From DATEMK01 sp035275625 (GTDB lineage Bacteria; Bacteroidota; Bacteroidia; AKYH767-A; OLB10), in assembly GCA_035275625.1 (NCBI GenBank), contig DATEMK010000326.1, forward strand, positions 1 to 9,567: DNA of 9,567 nucleotides, read 5' to 3'. The position numbers were made by a program, and so were the translations under genes. Position 1 is the stretch's first letter, and every line of letters begins with the position of its first letter. Below are positions 1 to 6,353 of this stretch, one piece after another. The notes beneath the pieces were generated by a model. That model searched no databases. It saw only the letters and a program-made list of their open reading frames with translations, and was not told where the DNA came from.

Positions 1-82
1 TACAAATAGCCTGTTGCTTCTTTGATATTTTTCCCAATTCGTTTGTTTGTAAAGAGGAGGTGCAATCTGCCGCTGCATTCAT
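1..82 (-). CDS. Partial ORF, unidentified, running off the left edge
   Basis: An ATG at 82..80 on the minus strand opens a frame that stays open for 27 codons to the window edge (starts MNAAADCTSS, ends KKQQAIC). It begins on the base directly after the TAA of the upstream mechanosensitive channel gene (85..83) and lies in the same frame. No domain can be recognised in so short a piece and there is no signal peptide. It may be the start of the next gene in an operon with the channel. It could equally be untranslated 3' flanking sequence that is open by chance, because 27 codons is weak evidence. Confidence 0.3.
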   Translation of the reverse strand, partial: MNAAADCTSSLQTNELGKISKKQQAIC

Positions 83-913
83 TTACTCCACATTTTTCAC
101 CTGCACATCTCTTTTCGGAAAAGCAATCCTGATATTGTTCTTTTTGAACTCTTCCACAATCATAAACCGCAAATCACTTTTAACAGTTTCCACAAAAAAC
201 ATATTGGAGGTCCAGAATAACAAATCAAAAACATAACCTGATTCATTGAAATCATACAGCCGAACTTTTGGTGCCGGAGATTTCACAACATCCTTATGAA
301 GTTGTGCCACGGCAAGCAGAATTTCTTTAACCTTTTTTACATCCGATTCAACTCCCACGGGTAAACGAATTACAAACCGTGTGAGGTCAATCTGCTGGTG
401 GCTCCAGTTCACTACGTTATCCGAAACTAATTTTGAATTCGGAACAATGATCGTAACTCCATCCCGCGTTTCTATTCTTGAGGTGCGCAAGCCTATATGT
501 TTCACCCTTCCCACCACCGTTTGTATTTCTACAATGTGCCCAACCTGGAGGGTGCCTTCAAAAAGAATAATGATTCCGCTTACAAAATCGTTGAATGTAT
601 GCTGAAGACCAAAACCAAGCCCGACAAGCAATGCCGCTGACCCTGCTTTGAACATCGTCATGTTCACCCCCATCAGATCAAGAATAATAACAATACATAA
701 AGTATAAATCAGATATTTGATCAGTTGTGCAAAAGCAAAGTATCTTCCGGCATTGCTCCGGGTTTTTTCTTCCGCTCTTTTGTGAAGGATTTTTCTTGCA
801 ATTTCTGCCAGCAGCCATGCAAGCATAAGGGTGATGATCACTTTTAAGAGATCCATCACTGTTATGCTCATTCCGAGGGAATCAATAAGCGGGTAATTTA
901 AAATCTCGCGCAT
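83..913 (-). CDS. MscS-family small-conductance mechanosensitive ion channel
   Basis: Predicted inner-membrane channel that opens under membrane tension and releases solutes during hypo-osmotic shock. The 276-residue protein has three hydrophobic segments: about 17-38, 60-83, and the pore helix at about 88-120, which is rich in Gly and Ala (AALLVGLGFGLQ). The signature MscS beta domain follows, with VEI at 128-130, a GRV turn at 135-137, the R-T-S-R-I-E-T stretch at 143-149, DG at 151-152 and PNS at 158-160. A cytoplasmic alpha/beta tail comes after that. Length and architecture fit a minimal MscS like the E. coli protein. The usual VGD before VEI reads VGH here (H126). The start chosen is the ATG at 913; a TTG two codons upstream (919) is possible but less likely. 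There is no Shine-Dalgarno site. The gene is divergent from the outer-membrane gene at 1043. Confidence 0.93.
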   Translation of the reverse strand: MREILNYPLIDSLGMSITVMDLLKVIITLMLAWLLAEIARKILHKRAEEKTRSNAGRYFAFAQLIKYLIYTLCIVIILDLMGVNMTMFKAGSAALLVGLGFGLQHTFNDFVSGIIILFEGTLQVGHIVEIQTVVGRVKHIGLRTSRIETRDGVTIIVPNSKLVSDNVVNWSHQQIDLTRFVIRLPVGVESDVKKVKEILLAVAQLHKDVVKSPAPKVRLYDFNESGYVFDLLFWTSNMFFVETVKSDLRFMIVEEFKKNNIRIAFPKRDVQVKNVE

Positions 914-935
914 AAACAATTAAAATATTGAAAAA

Positions 936-968
936 CGAAATTAGGATATTTTTAATAACCAATACAAA
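936..968 (-). promoter_or_regulatory. Candidate Bacteroidota promoter for the MscS gene
   Basis: On the minus strand a TTTG (968..965) is followed after 21 bp by TAATTTCG (943..936). The latter matches the Bacteroidota -7 consensus TAnnTTTG at all but one position. The 19-21 bp spacing known for this promoter class is met. Transcription would begin near 929, leaving a leader of about 16 nt before the ATG at 913. The match is by eye, in AT-rich DNA where chance matches are common. Confidence 0.35.
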
Positions 969-985
969 TTAGTTCAATATCAAAG

Positions 986-1001
986 CCGGTTATTTAACCG
1001 G
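986..1001. promoter_or_regulatory. Perfect 16-bp palindrome in a divergent intergenic region
   Basis: CCGGTTA (986-992), a TT spacer, then TAACCGG (995-1001) form a perfect inverted repeat. It sits between the divergent mscS and Omp85 genes and is a GC-rich patch in AT-rich DNA; another CCGG follows at 1003-1006. The position fits an operator for a dimeric regulator. As RNA it could fold into a 6-bp stem with a 4-nt loop, but no T-tract follows, so it is not a typical terminator. No regulator can be named. Confidence 0.45.
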
Positions 1002-1022
1002 GCCGGAAAGCAATATTCTTTC

Positions 1023-1030
1023 TTACTTTG
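1023..1030 (+). promoter_or_regulatory. Possible -7 promoter element for the Omp85 gene
   Basis: TTACTTTG matches TAnnTTTG at seven of eight positions and lies 12 nt before the preferred ATG at 1043. No TTTG is visible at the expected -33 position. Transcription from it would give a leader of only about 6 nt. It overlaps the upstream in-frame TTG at 1028, which argues against that TTG as the start. Confidence 0.3.
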
Positions 1031-1042
1031 CGTACATCCATC

Positions 1043-2803
1043 ATGAAAGCCGCTTATCCATTCACCATTTTTTTTATTTTAATTTTCAGCATGATTGCAT
1101 TTTTTTCAAATGCACAGTATGGCCTTACGATTAAAGCATATAAAACCAACCAGGAAAAAAACCTCGCTGCAATTTTAGGACAGCTTAAAATAAATTATGC
1201 ATTTCCGGATACATTGACCCGCAGAAAAGAGCTGAACAATGTGCTGACTGCACTTTACGGCAATGGTTATCTTGCCGCATCGTTTGACAGCTTTGCAGTG
1301 GATACCACCATGCTTACAGCTTATCTCGATCATGGTTCAGTTTATAAATGGCTGCATCTTTCAAAAGGCAACGTTGACGAAGGCATGATCAGCGATGCAG
1401 GTTTTCATGAAAAAGTGTACCGTAATAAACCGGTTAACCTGAACAAACTTCGCAAAATACAGGACCGCATACTTTCTTACAGTGAAAATAACGGGTATCC
1501 TTTTGCAGAAATCAGGCTTGACAGTGTCAATGCAACTTCAAACGGAATAAGCGCTGCCTTGATTTTAACTAAAGGATTGCTGGTCACCATAGACAGCATT
1601 ATTGTAAAAGGCGATGCACGGCTTTCTGAAATTTATCTTCACAATTACCTCGGCATAAAGCCAAAGATGCGTTATAATGAACAGCTCATCAGCACTATCA
1701 GCACGCACATTAAGGAGTTGCCGATGGTTTCTGAAACGCGTGGATTCAATATCAGCTTTCATGAGGATAAAGCTTCCGTTTATCTGTATCTTCAAAATAA
1801 AAAAGCCAGCCAGCTGGATGGAGTTATTGGTGTGCTGCCTGACAATTCGGGAAGCGGAAAAGTTAATATAAGCGGTGATGTGCATATACGTTTGCACAGT
1901 TCATTCGGGTATGGAGAATTATTTGATCTGAACTGGAAACAACCCTTGCCTAAAACGCAGGACCTTAAAGTAAAATTTAATTACCCGTTTTTATTTTCCA
2001 CCCCATTCGGTCTTGATTTGAATTTTTCAATTTATAAAAAAGATACCACCTACGTTGAATTGCAACGCAACATCGGCATACAGTATTTACTAACGGGCGG
2101 CAACTACCTGAAAGCATTTTATAATAACAAAACTTCTTCGCTGATTGATGTAAAGCAATTTGCATCAACAACAGTGCTTCCCCCTTTTGCTGATATAACA
2201 ATCAACAGCTATGGAATCGGGCTGCGTGCTGAAAAATTAGATTACCGTTTAAATCCCAGGAGAGGATATTCAGTAGAGTGTTCGGCTGCCGTAGGAGTGA
2301 AGAACATTAAAAAAAATGCAAAGCTGGTATTTGTGGAATATGACAGCATTCAATTAAAATCCACGCAATATAACGGTGAAATCACCGGTGATTATTATTT
2401 GCCTGTTATGAACCGCGGTGTTTTAGATATTGGCGCCAAAGGAGGTTTTCTTGAAAGTCCTGATATATTTCAAAATGAATTGTATCGTATTGGAGGATTG
2501 AAATCATTACGCGGCTTTGATGAAGAATCTATTCTTGCTTCACGTTATATAATAGGCAAATTGGAATACCGTTACCTGATCGAGCAGAATTCTTATTTAT
2601 TTCTGTTCGTGAATGGAATGTATTATGAAAGGAGAGAACGGAATAATTTTATACATGATGTGCCCGTTGGTTTTGGTGCGGGAATAACTTTTGAAACCAA
2701 GCTGGGAATTTTTTCGCTCAATTATGCGCTTGGCAAAGAATTTACAAATCCTGTCCTTTTCCGCTCAGCGAAGATACATTTCGGGTTGATAAATTATTTT
2801 TAG
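1043..2803 (+). CDS. Omp85-family outer membrane protein (BamA/TamA-like)
   Basis: Predicted outer-membrane beta-barrel with periplasmic POTRA domains, of the family that inserts or translocates outer-membrane proteins. The 586-residue product starts with a signal peptide (residues 1-24, cleavage likely after SNA). The periplasmic part shows POTRA-like repeats: two similar units contain an NGY motif (74-76 and 150-152) followed by an acidic-Ser strand, and a third unit lies at about 178-250. The barrel fills the second half and carries the family hallmark GGLKSLRGF at 484-492, with the conserved Arg-Gly-Phe. The protein ends in phenylalanine, the usual C-terminal aromatic outer-membrane signal. 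The ATG at 1043 is chosen over TTG 1028 because it gives a normal signal peptide. It is shorter than a five-POTRA BamA, so it is probably a TamA-like or accessory Omp85; the substrate is unknown. It stands alone, 79 bp before rmuC. Confidence 0.88.
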   Translation: MKAAYPFTIFFILIFSMIAFFSNAQYGLTIKAYKTNQEKNLAAILGQLKINYAFPDTLTRRKELNNVLTALYGNGYLAASFDSFAVDTTMLTAYLDHGSVYKWLHLSKGNVDEGMISDAGFHEKVYRNKPVNLNKLRKIQDRILSYSENNGYPFAEIRLDSVNATSNGISAALILTKGLLVTIDSIIVKGDARLSEIYLHNYLGIKPKMRYNEQLISTISTHIKELPMVSETRGFNISFHEDKASVYLYLQNKKASQLDGVIGVLPDNSGSGKVNISGDVHIRLHSSFGYGELFDLNWKQPLPKTQDLKVKFNYPFLFSTPFGLDLNFSIYKKDTTYVELQRNIGIQYLLTGGNYLKAFYNNKTSSLIDVKQFASTTVLPPFADITINSYGIGLRAEKLDYRLNPRRGYSVECSAAVGVKNIKKNAKLVFVEYDSIQLKSTQYNGEITGDYYLPVMNRGVLDIGAKGGFLESPDIFQNELYRIGGLKSLRGFDEESILASRYIIGKLEYRYLIEQNSYLFLFVNGMYYERRERNNFIHDVPVGFGAGITFETKLGIFSLNYALGKEFTNPVLFRSAKIHFGLINYF

Positions 2804-2857
2804 AAGCAATGAGTGCGGCTGGTTCAGCGTTTATTTTTTCACTGTGAATTAAAATTG

Positions 2858-2865
2858 TATTTTTG
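2858..2865 (+). promoter_or_regulatory. Bacteroidota-type -7 element upstream of rmuC
   Basis: TATTTTTG is an exact TAnnTTTG match placed 17 nt before the rmuC ATG. It would give a leader of about 11 nt and allow rmuC and the downstream genes to be transcribed independently of the Omp85 gene. A clear TTTG at -33 is not seen, only a T-rich run at about 2831-2839. No convincing terminator was found between 2804 and this element. Confidence 0.45.
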
Positions 2866-2882
2866 AAAAACATAAAAACTTC

Positions 2883-4181
2883 ATGGACATTCTGATTTAC
2901 ATTCTTCTTCTCCTTGCCTCGGTGGTGATTACTTATTTTATCACCAAAGCGAAGTTTCATTCGCTGATCAATTCATTTTCTGAAAAGTACAACCTGCTGG
3001 ATAAGGAAAAGGCCATTGCAGTTTCGGCCCTTGATGAAAAAAAAGATCAATTAAAAATTACGGAGCGAAAGCTTGAAGAAGAAAGATTGAATTCAAAGAA
3101 CCTGAGTGCTGATTTGAGCGAAGCAAAAACGATGAATCAGAATCTGAATGAGAAACTTGATTCACAGGAAAAGGAGCTGAGAATACAATTTGAAAACCTT
3201 GCTAATGCAATTCTCGATAAAAAATCTGAAAAATTTACCGAACAGAACCGAAAAAATCTTGACACTATTCTTGACCCGTTAAAGGAAAAAATAAAAGCAT
3301 TCGAAGAAAAAGTGGAGAAAGCTTATAATGAAGATATGCGTGAAAAAACTTCTCTGAAAACACAAATACAAATCCTTTTTGACCAAAGCAAAAAAATAAG
3401 TGACGAAGCCAACAACCTGGCAACTGCTTTAAAAGGTGACAACAAGCAGCAGGGAAATTGGGGAGAAATCATCCTCGAAAAAATTCTGGAACGTTCTGGC
3501 CTCATAAAAGACCAGGAATACAAAACCCAATTTGTAACAACTAACGATGAAGGCGACCGGATAAAACCCGATGTGGTGATTTTTCTTCCTGACGAAAAAC
3601 ATATCATTATTGATTCTAAAGTATCGCTGGTTGCGTATGATGCGTTTGTGAATGCAGCGGATGAAGTAGACCGTTTGCGTTTCCGCAAAGCGCATATTGA
3701 TTCGGTAAGAAGCCATATTAAATTGCTGGGAGAAAAAAATTACCAGACGGCTTTGGGATTAAGCACGCCTGATTTTATTTTACTTTTCATCCCGATAGAA
3801 TCTTCTTTCAGTGTGGCTATACAGGCAGACCAGGATTTGTTCAATTATGCATGGGACAGGAAAATTGTAATGGTCAGCCCTTCTACCCTGCTGGCCACAT
3901 TACGGACAGTTTCTTCTATATGGAAACAGGAACGGCAAACACGAAATGCTTTACAAATTGCAGAAGAAGGAGGAAAGTTGTACGATAAGTTCGTGGGCTT
4001 TGTAGAAGACCTTATGAATGTTGGAAAGAAAATGGATTCGGCAAAAGTTGATTATGTGGAGGCAATGAAAAAACTAACGGATGGTTCAGGAAATTTAGTT
4101 CGCAGAGCAGAAAAGATGAAAGAGCTTGGTGCAAAAGCAGGTAAATCATTGCCTCAACAAATTATCGAAAGAGCAGAATGA
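2883..4181 (+). CDS. rmuC: DNA recombination protein RmuC
   Basis: RmuC-family protein, a predicted nuclease-like factor first linked to limiting DNA inversions and rearrangements in E. coli; its exact biochemistry is poorly defined. The 432-residue protein has an N-terminal membrane anchor (about residues 3-20), then a long Lys/Glu-rich coiled coil (about 25-180). The RmuC core begins at GDNKQQGNWGE (from residue 185). A PD...DSK pattern (P229-D230 and D244-S245-K246) fits the PD-(D/E)XK-type nuclease fold proposed for the family. The conserved FIPIESSF and later WKQERQ stretches are also present. Length is typical. The stop overlaps the next gene's ATG in an ATGA, so the two are probably translationally coupled. 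Confidence 0.95.
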   Translation: MDILIYILLLLASVVITYFITKAKFHSLINSFSEKYNLLDKEKAIAVSALDEKKDQLKITERKLEEERLNSKNLSADLSEAKTMNQNLNEKLDSQEKELRIQFENLANAILDKKSEKFTEQNRKNLDTILDPLKEKIKAFEEKVEKAYNEDMREKTSLKTQIQILFDQSKKISDEANNLATALKGDNKQQGNWGEIILEKILERSGLIKDQEYKTQFVTTNDEGDRIKPDVVIFLPDEKHIIIDSKVSLVAYDAFVNAADEVDRLRFRKAHIDSVRSHIKLLGEKNYQTALGLSTPDFILLFIPIESSFSVAIQADQDLFNYAWDRKIVMVSPSTLLATLRTVSSIWKQERQTRNALQIAEEGGKLYDKFVGFVEDLMNVGKKMDSAKVDYVEAMKKLTDGSGNLVRRAEKMKELGAKAGKSLPQQIIERAE

Positions 4182-5458
4182 ATTCTAAATACCCGGTTCG
4201 TATATTTTTTTATTTTGTTTTCAGCCCGGTTATCATTTTTCTTTTCAATTGTAACCCGGGATATAAAATAAGCAATCAGAATTTAGCTTCGCTATATGAT
4301 CCTGAAGAGAATTTACTGCATCCCCAGTGTGTAGTATATCATTTTGGCCGGGACAGCTCACGGCTTTTTGTAAAATTATTATCATCTGAATTGCTTCATA
4401 AAAAAAATGATGCGGGCCTCACCGGAACACAGATTACGATTTCTTACCGGCTGTATAATGACTTTGAATCAAAGCTGGTTGTTGACAGTTCTTCTCTCAT
4501 TTTGAACGATTACGATAAAAATAATTCACCGGGATTTTTTGTTCATAGTATCAATTTTAAAACACCTTCTCCTGTAAATTATATTCTCGAAGCGGAAGTA
4601 AAAGATAATTTCCGGCAGCAATCTGCCAGGTCATTTATCAAAGTGGAGAAGGAAGGAAAACAACCGGTACAAAATTTCCTGGTGAAGCTGACAGGCCAAA
4701 ACGTTCCTTTGTTCAGAAATTATATTAGCAGCGATGAAACAATTAATATTCTGACCGAAGACCTTTCTCCGCATAAAATGTTTGTAAGATGTTATTTCAG
4801 AAATTTTCCCCTGGCTCTTCCTCCGTTTGCGGAAAAAATCCCTGTTAAATTTAATTATGTGGCCGATAGTATTTTTACAATGGAAATTTCTCCCTCCACA
4901 AATATTCAATTGCCCAAAAAAGGATTTTATCATTTTCAATATGATACAACTTCCAAACAGGGCTTAACCATTTTCAGGTGGGAGGAGGATTTTCCTAAGA
5001 TCACAGATGCATCCCAGGCGATTGAAGCCTTGAGATACCTGACCACAAAGAAAGAATATGATGATTTGCTTTCCGCAAAAGATAAAAAAGCCGCGATAGA
5101 TAAATACTGGCTTGAACTTTCAGGCAATGAAGAACGCGGAAAAGTTTTAATAAGAAAATACTATACACGCATTCAGGATGCAAATAAATTATTCACTTCT
5201 TATCTTGATGGCTGGAAAACAGACCGCGGATTGATTTATACGATCTATGGCCCGCCTACTACAGTTTTCAAATCTATCCAGGCAGAGGACTGGACGTATG
5301 GAAATTTTAATACCATTAATTCCATCACATTTACATTTGAAAAAATTTACAACCCATTTTCCGATAACGATTATATTTTAAGACGGTCACAGGCTTATGA
5401 AACTCCCTGGTACAGGGGTGTGGACAGGTGGAGGAATGGAGTAGTGGTGAATGATTGA
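4178..5458 (+). CDS. GWxTD domain-containing lipoprotein
   Basis: Secreted protein of unknown function, recognised by the domain's naming motif GWKTD (345-349), followed by RG-LIY-IYGPP, in the C-terminal third. The 426-residue protein begins with a hydrophobic signal (about residues 7-24) ending in LFNC, so Cys25 is the probable lipid-attachment site; Asn just before Cys is not the commonest residue there. No acidic stretch follows Cys25, so there is no sign of the surface-export signal seen in some Bacteroidota lipoproteins, and a periplasm-facing location is inferred. The middle (about 50-265) looks like beta-rich domains. The ATG overlaps the rmuC stop by 4 nt with a purine-rich GAAAGAG just upstream. 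The methyltransferase frame begins immediately after its TGA and is in the same frame. Confidence 0.9.
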   Translation: MNSKYPVRIFFYFVFSPVIIFLFNCNPGYKISNQNLASLYDPEENLLHPQCVVYHFGRDSSRLFVKLLSSELLHKKNDAGLTGTQITISYRLYNDFESKLVVDSSSLILNDYDKNNSPGFFVHSINFKTPSPVNYILEAEVKDNFRQQSARSFIKVEKEGKQPVQNFLVKLTGQNVPLFRNYISSDETINILTEDLSPHKMFVRCYFRNFPLALPPFAEKIPVKFNYVADSIFTMEISPSTNIQLPKKGFYHFQYDTTSKQGLTIFRWEEDFPKITDASQAIEALRYLTTKKEYDDLLSAKDKKAAIDKYWLELSGNEERGKVLIRKYYTRIQDANKLFTSYLDGWKTDRGLIYTIYGPPTTVFKSIQAEDWTYGNFNTINSITFTFEKIYNPFSDNDYILRRSQAYETPWYRGVDRWRNGVVVND

Positions 5459-6316
5459 TTGAAAATTCCATCAACGAATACTAATCTTTACGAATTTACG
5501 AATGAGAAAAAATTCTACTCCAAATTGCTGCTTTCAAACTGCTTGCTGGTTTCTTTTACTCCTAACTCCGAACTCCTGACTCCCGACTCTCTCACATACG
5601 GCATCCGTCCTGTCATTGAAGCCATTCAATCAGGAAAAGAAATTGAAAGGATTTTTATTCAGCAGGGACTGAACAATTCTTTGATCAACGAACTGAAGGC
5701 GCTGTTGAAAAAAAATAATATTATTTACCAGGCTGTTCCTGCAGAAAAACTGAACAGGCTTACCAGGAATAACCACCAGGGAGTTGTTTGTTTCATTTCT
5801 GAAGTTACATATTATAAAATTGAAGATGTGGTACCGCAAATTTTTGAAGAAGGAAAAATTCCATTGCTTGTAATGCTTGACCGGGTTACAGACGTAAGGA
5901 ATTTTGGAGCCATTGCAAGGACTGCTGAATGTGCCGGTGTGGATGCAATTGTGATTCCGTCAAAAGGCGCAGCTCAAATTAATTCAGATGCAATTAAAAC
6001 TTCGGCAGGCGCTTTACACAGGATAAAAGTTTGCCGTGAAAATAATTTAAAAGAGGTGATTGAATATTTGAAAGAAAGCGGTATCGCTGTAATAGGGTGT
6101 ACAGAAAAAACAGCCGATACAATTTATACTGCTGATTTTTCGCTTCCTGTTGCTATTATTATGGGATCAGAAGAAGATGGAATTTCGGGGGAATATCTTA
6201 AGCGTTGTGATGCGAAAGTAAAAATTCCGATGGCCGGAAAAATTTCATCATTGAATGTTTCTGTTGCAGCAGGAATCGTTTTGTTTGAAGCCATACGGCA
6301 GAGAAATTTTAAATAA
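5459..6316 (+). CDS. rlmB: TrmH/SpoU-family 23S rRNA 2'-O-methyltransferase (RlmB-like)
   Basis: Predicted SAM-dependent SPOUT enzyme that 2'-O-methylates a guanosine in 23S rRNA (G2251 in E. coli numbering for RlmB). The N-terminal RNA-binding domain starts at YGIRPVIEAI (from Y47). The catalytic SPOUT fold carries all three SpoU motifs: motif 1 with N148...R154 in RNFGAIAR, motif 2 GSEEDGIS (236-243), and motif 3 SSLNVSVAAG with N266. The body from residue 47 has normal length and is intact. The start is uncertain. The frame has no ATG or GTG before the domain, and its first ATG is codon 139. The boundary given is the TTG directly after the upstream TGA; TTG 5525 and TTG 5543 are alternatives. 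Residues 2-46 are encoded by repeat-rich DNA and are probably not conserved. RlmB versus a TrmH paralogue cannot be settled by eye. Confidence 0.88.
   Translation: MKIPSTNTNLYEFTNEKKFYSKLLLSNCLLVSFTPNSELLTPDSLTYGIRPVIEAIQSGKEIERIFIQQGLNNSLINELKALLKKNNIIYQAVPAEKLNRLTRNNHQGVVCFISEVTYYKIEDVVPQIFEEGKIPLLVMLDRVTDVRNFGAIARTAECAGVDAIVIPSKGAAQINSDAIKTSAGALHRIKVCRENNLKEVIEYLKESGIAVIGCTEKTADTIYTADFSLPVAIIMGSEEDGISGEYLKRCDAKVKIPMAGKISSLNVSVAAGIVLFEAIRQRNFK
5474..5503. repeat. Three ACGAAT hexamers
   Basis: ACGAAT occurs at 5474-5479, 5490-5495 and 5498-5503, in a 30-bp stretch at the junction of the GWxTD and methyltransferase genes. It looks like low-complexity intergenic DNA rather than coding sequence, and helps explain why the methyltransferase frame seems extended at its N-terminus. 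Confidence 0.55.
5559..5586. repeat. Four imperfect 7-bp tandem units (CTCCNRA)
   Basis: Four adjacent heptamers, CTCCTAA, CTCCGAA, CTCCTGA and CTCCCGA, are followed by CTCTCTC (5587-5593). They end about 10 bp before the first conserved codon of the RlmB-like domain (5597). The unit length is not a multiple of three, so any change in copy number would shift the reading frame. The C-rich strand bias stands out against the AT-rich surroundings. Confidence 0.8.
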
Positions 6317-6353
6317 TATTTTATGAACTGTGGTTTAAAGTTATTTTCACCCG

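Noticed and set aside
3..239. Plus-strand open stretch from the left edge overlapping the mscS gene
   Set aside because: It is antisense to a well-supported MscS C-terminus and has no recognisable product.
1565..2201. Antisense and alternative-frame ORFs inside the Omp85 gene
   Set aside because: The plus-frame protein is continuous and family-like from signal peptide to terminal Phe; the others have no supporting features.
2810..2845. GCTG-GTT-CAGC plus T-rich run after the Omp85 gene, possible terminator
   Set aside because: The stem is only four base pairs with a three-base loop and does not extend. It is too weak to call.
3323..3716. Two minus-strand open frames of about 95-120 codons inside rmuC
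   Set aside because: rmuC has clear conserved motifs across this region. The antisense frames show no recognisable domain and fit shadow frames.
6317..6353. Possible promoter before the large glycosyltransferase
   Set aside because: TTATTTTC close to the ATG matches TAnnTTTG poorly and no correctly spaced TTTG is present.
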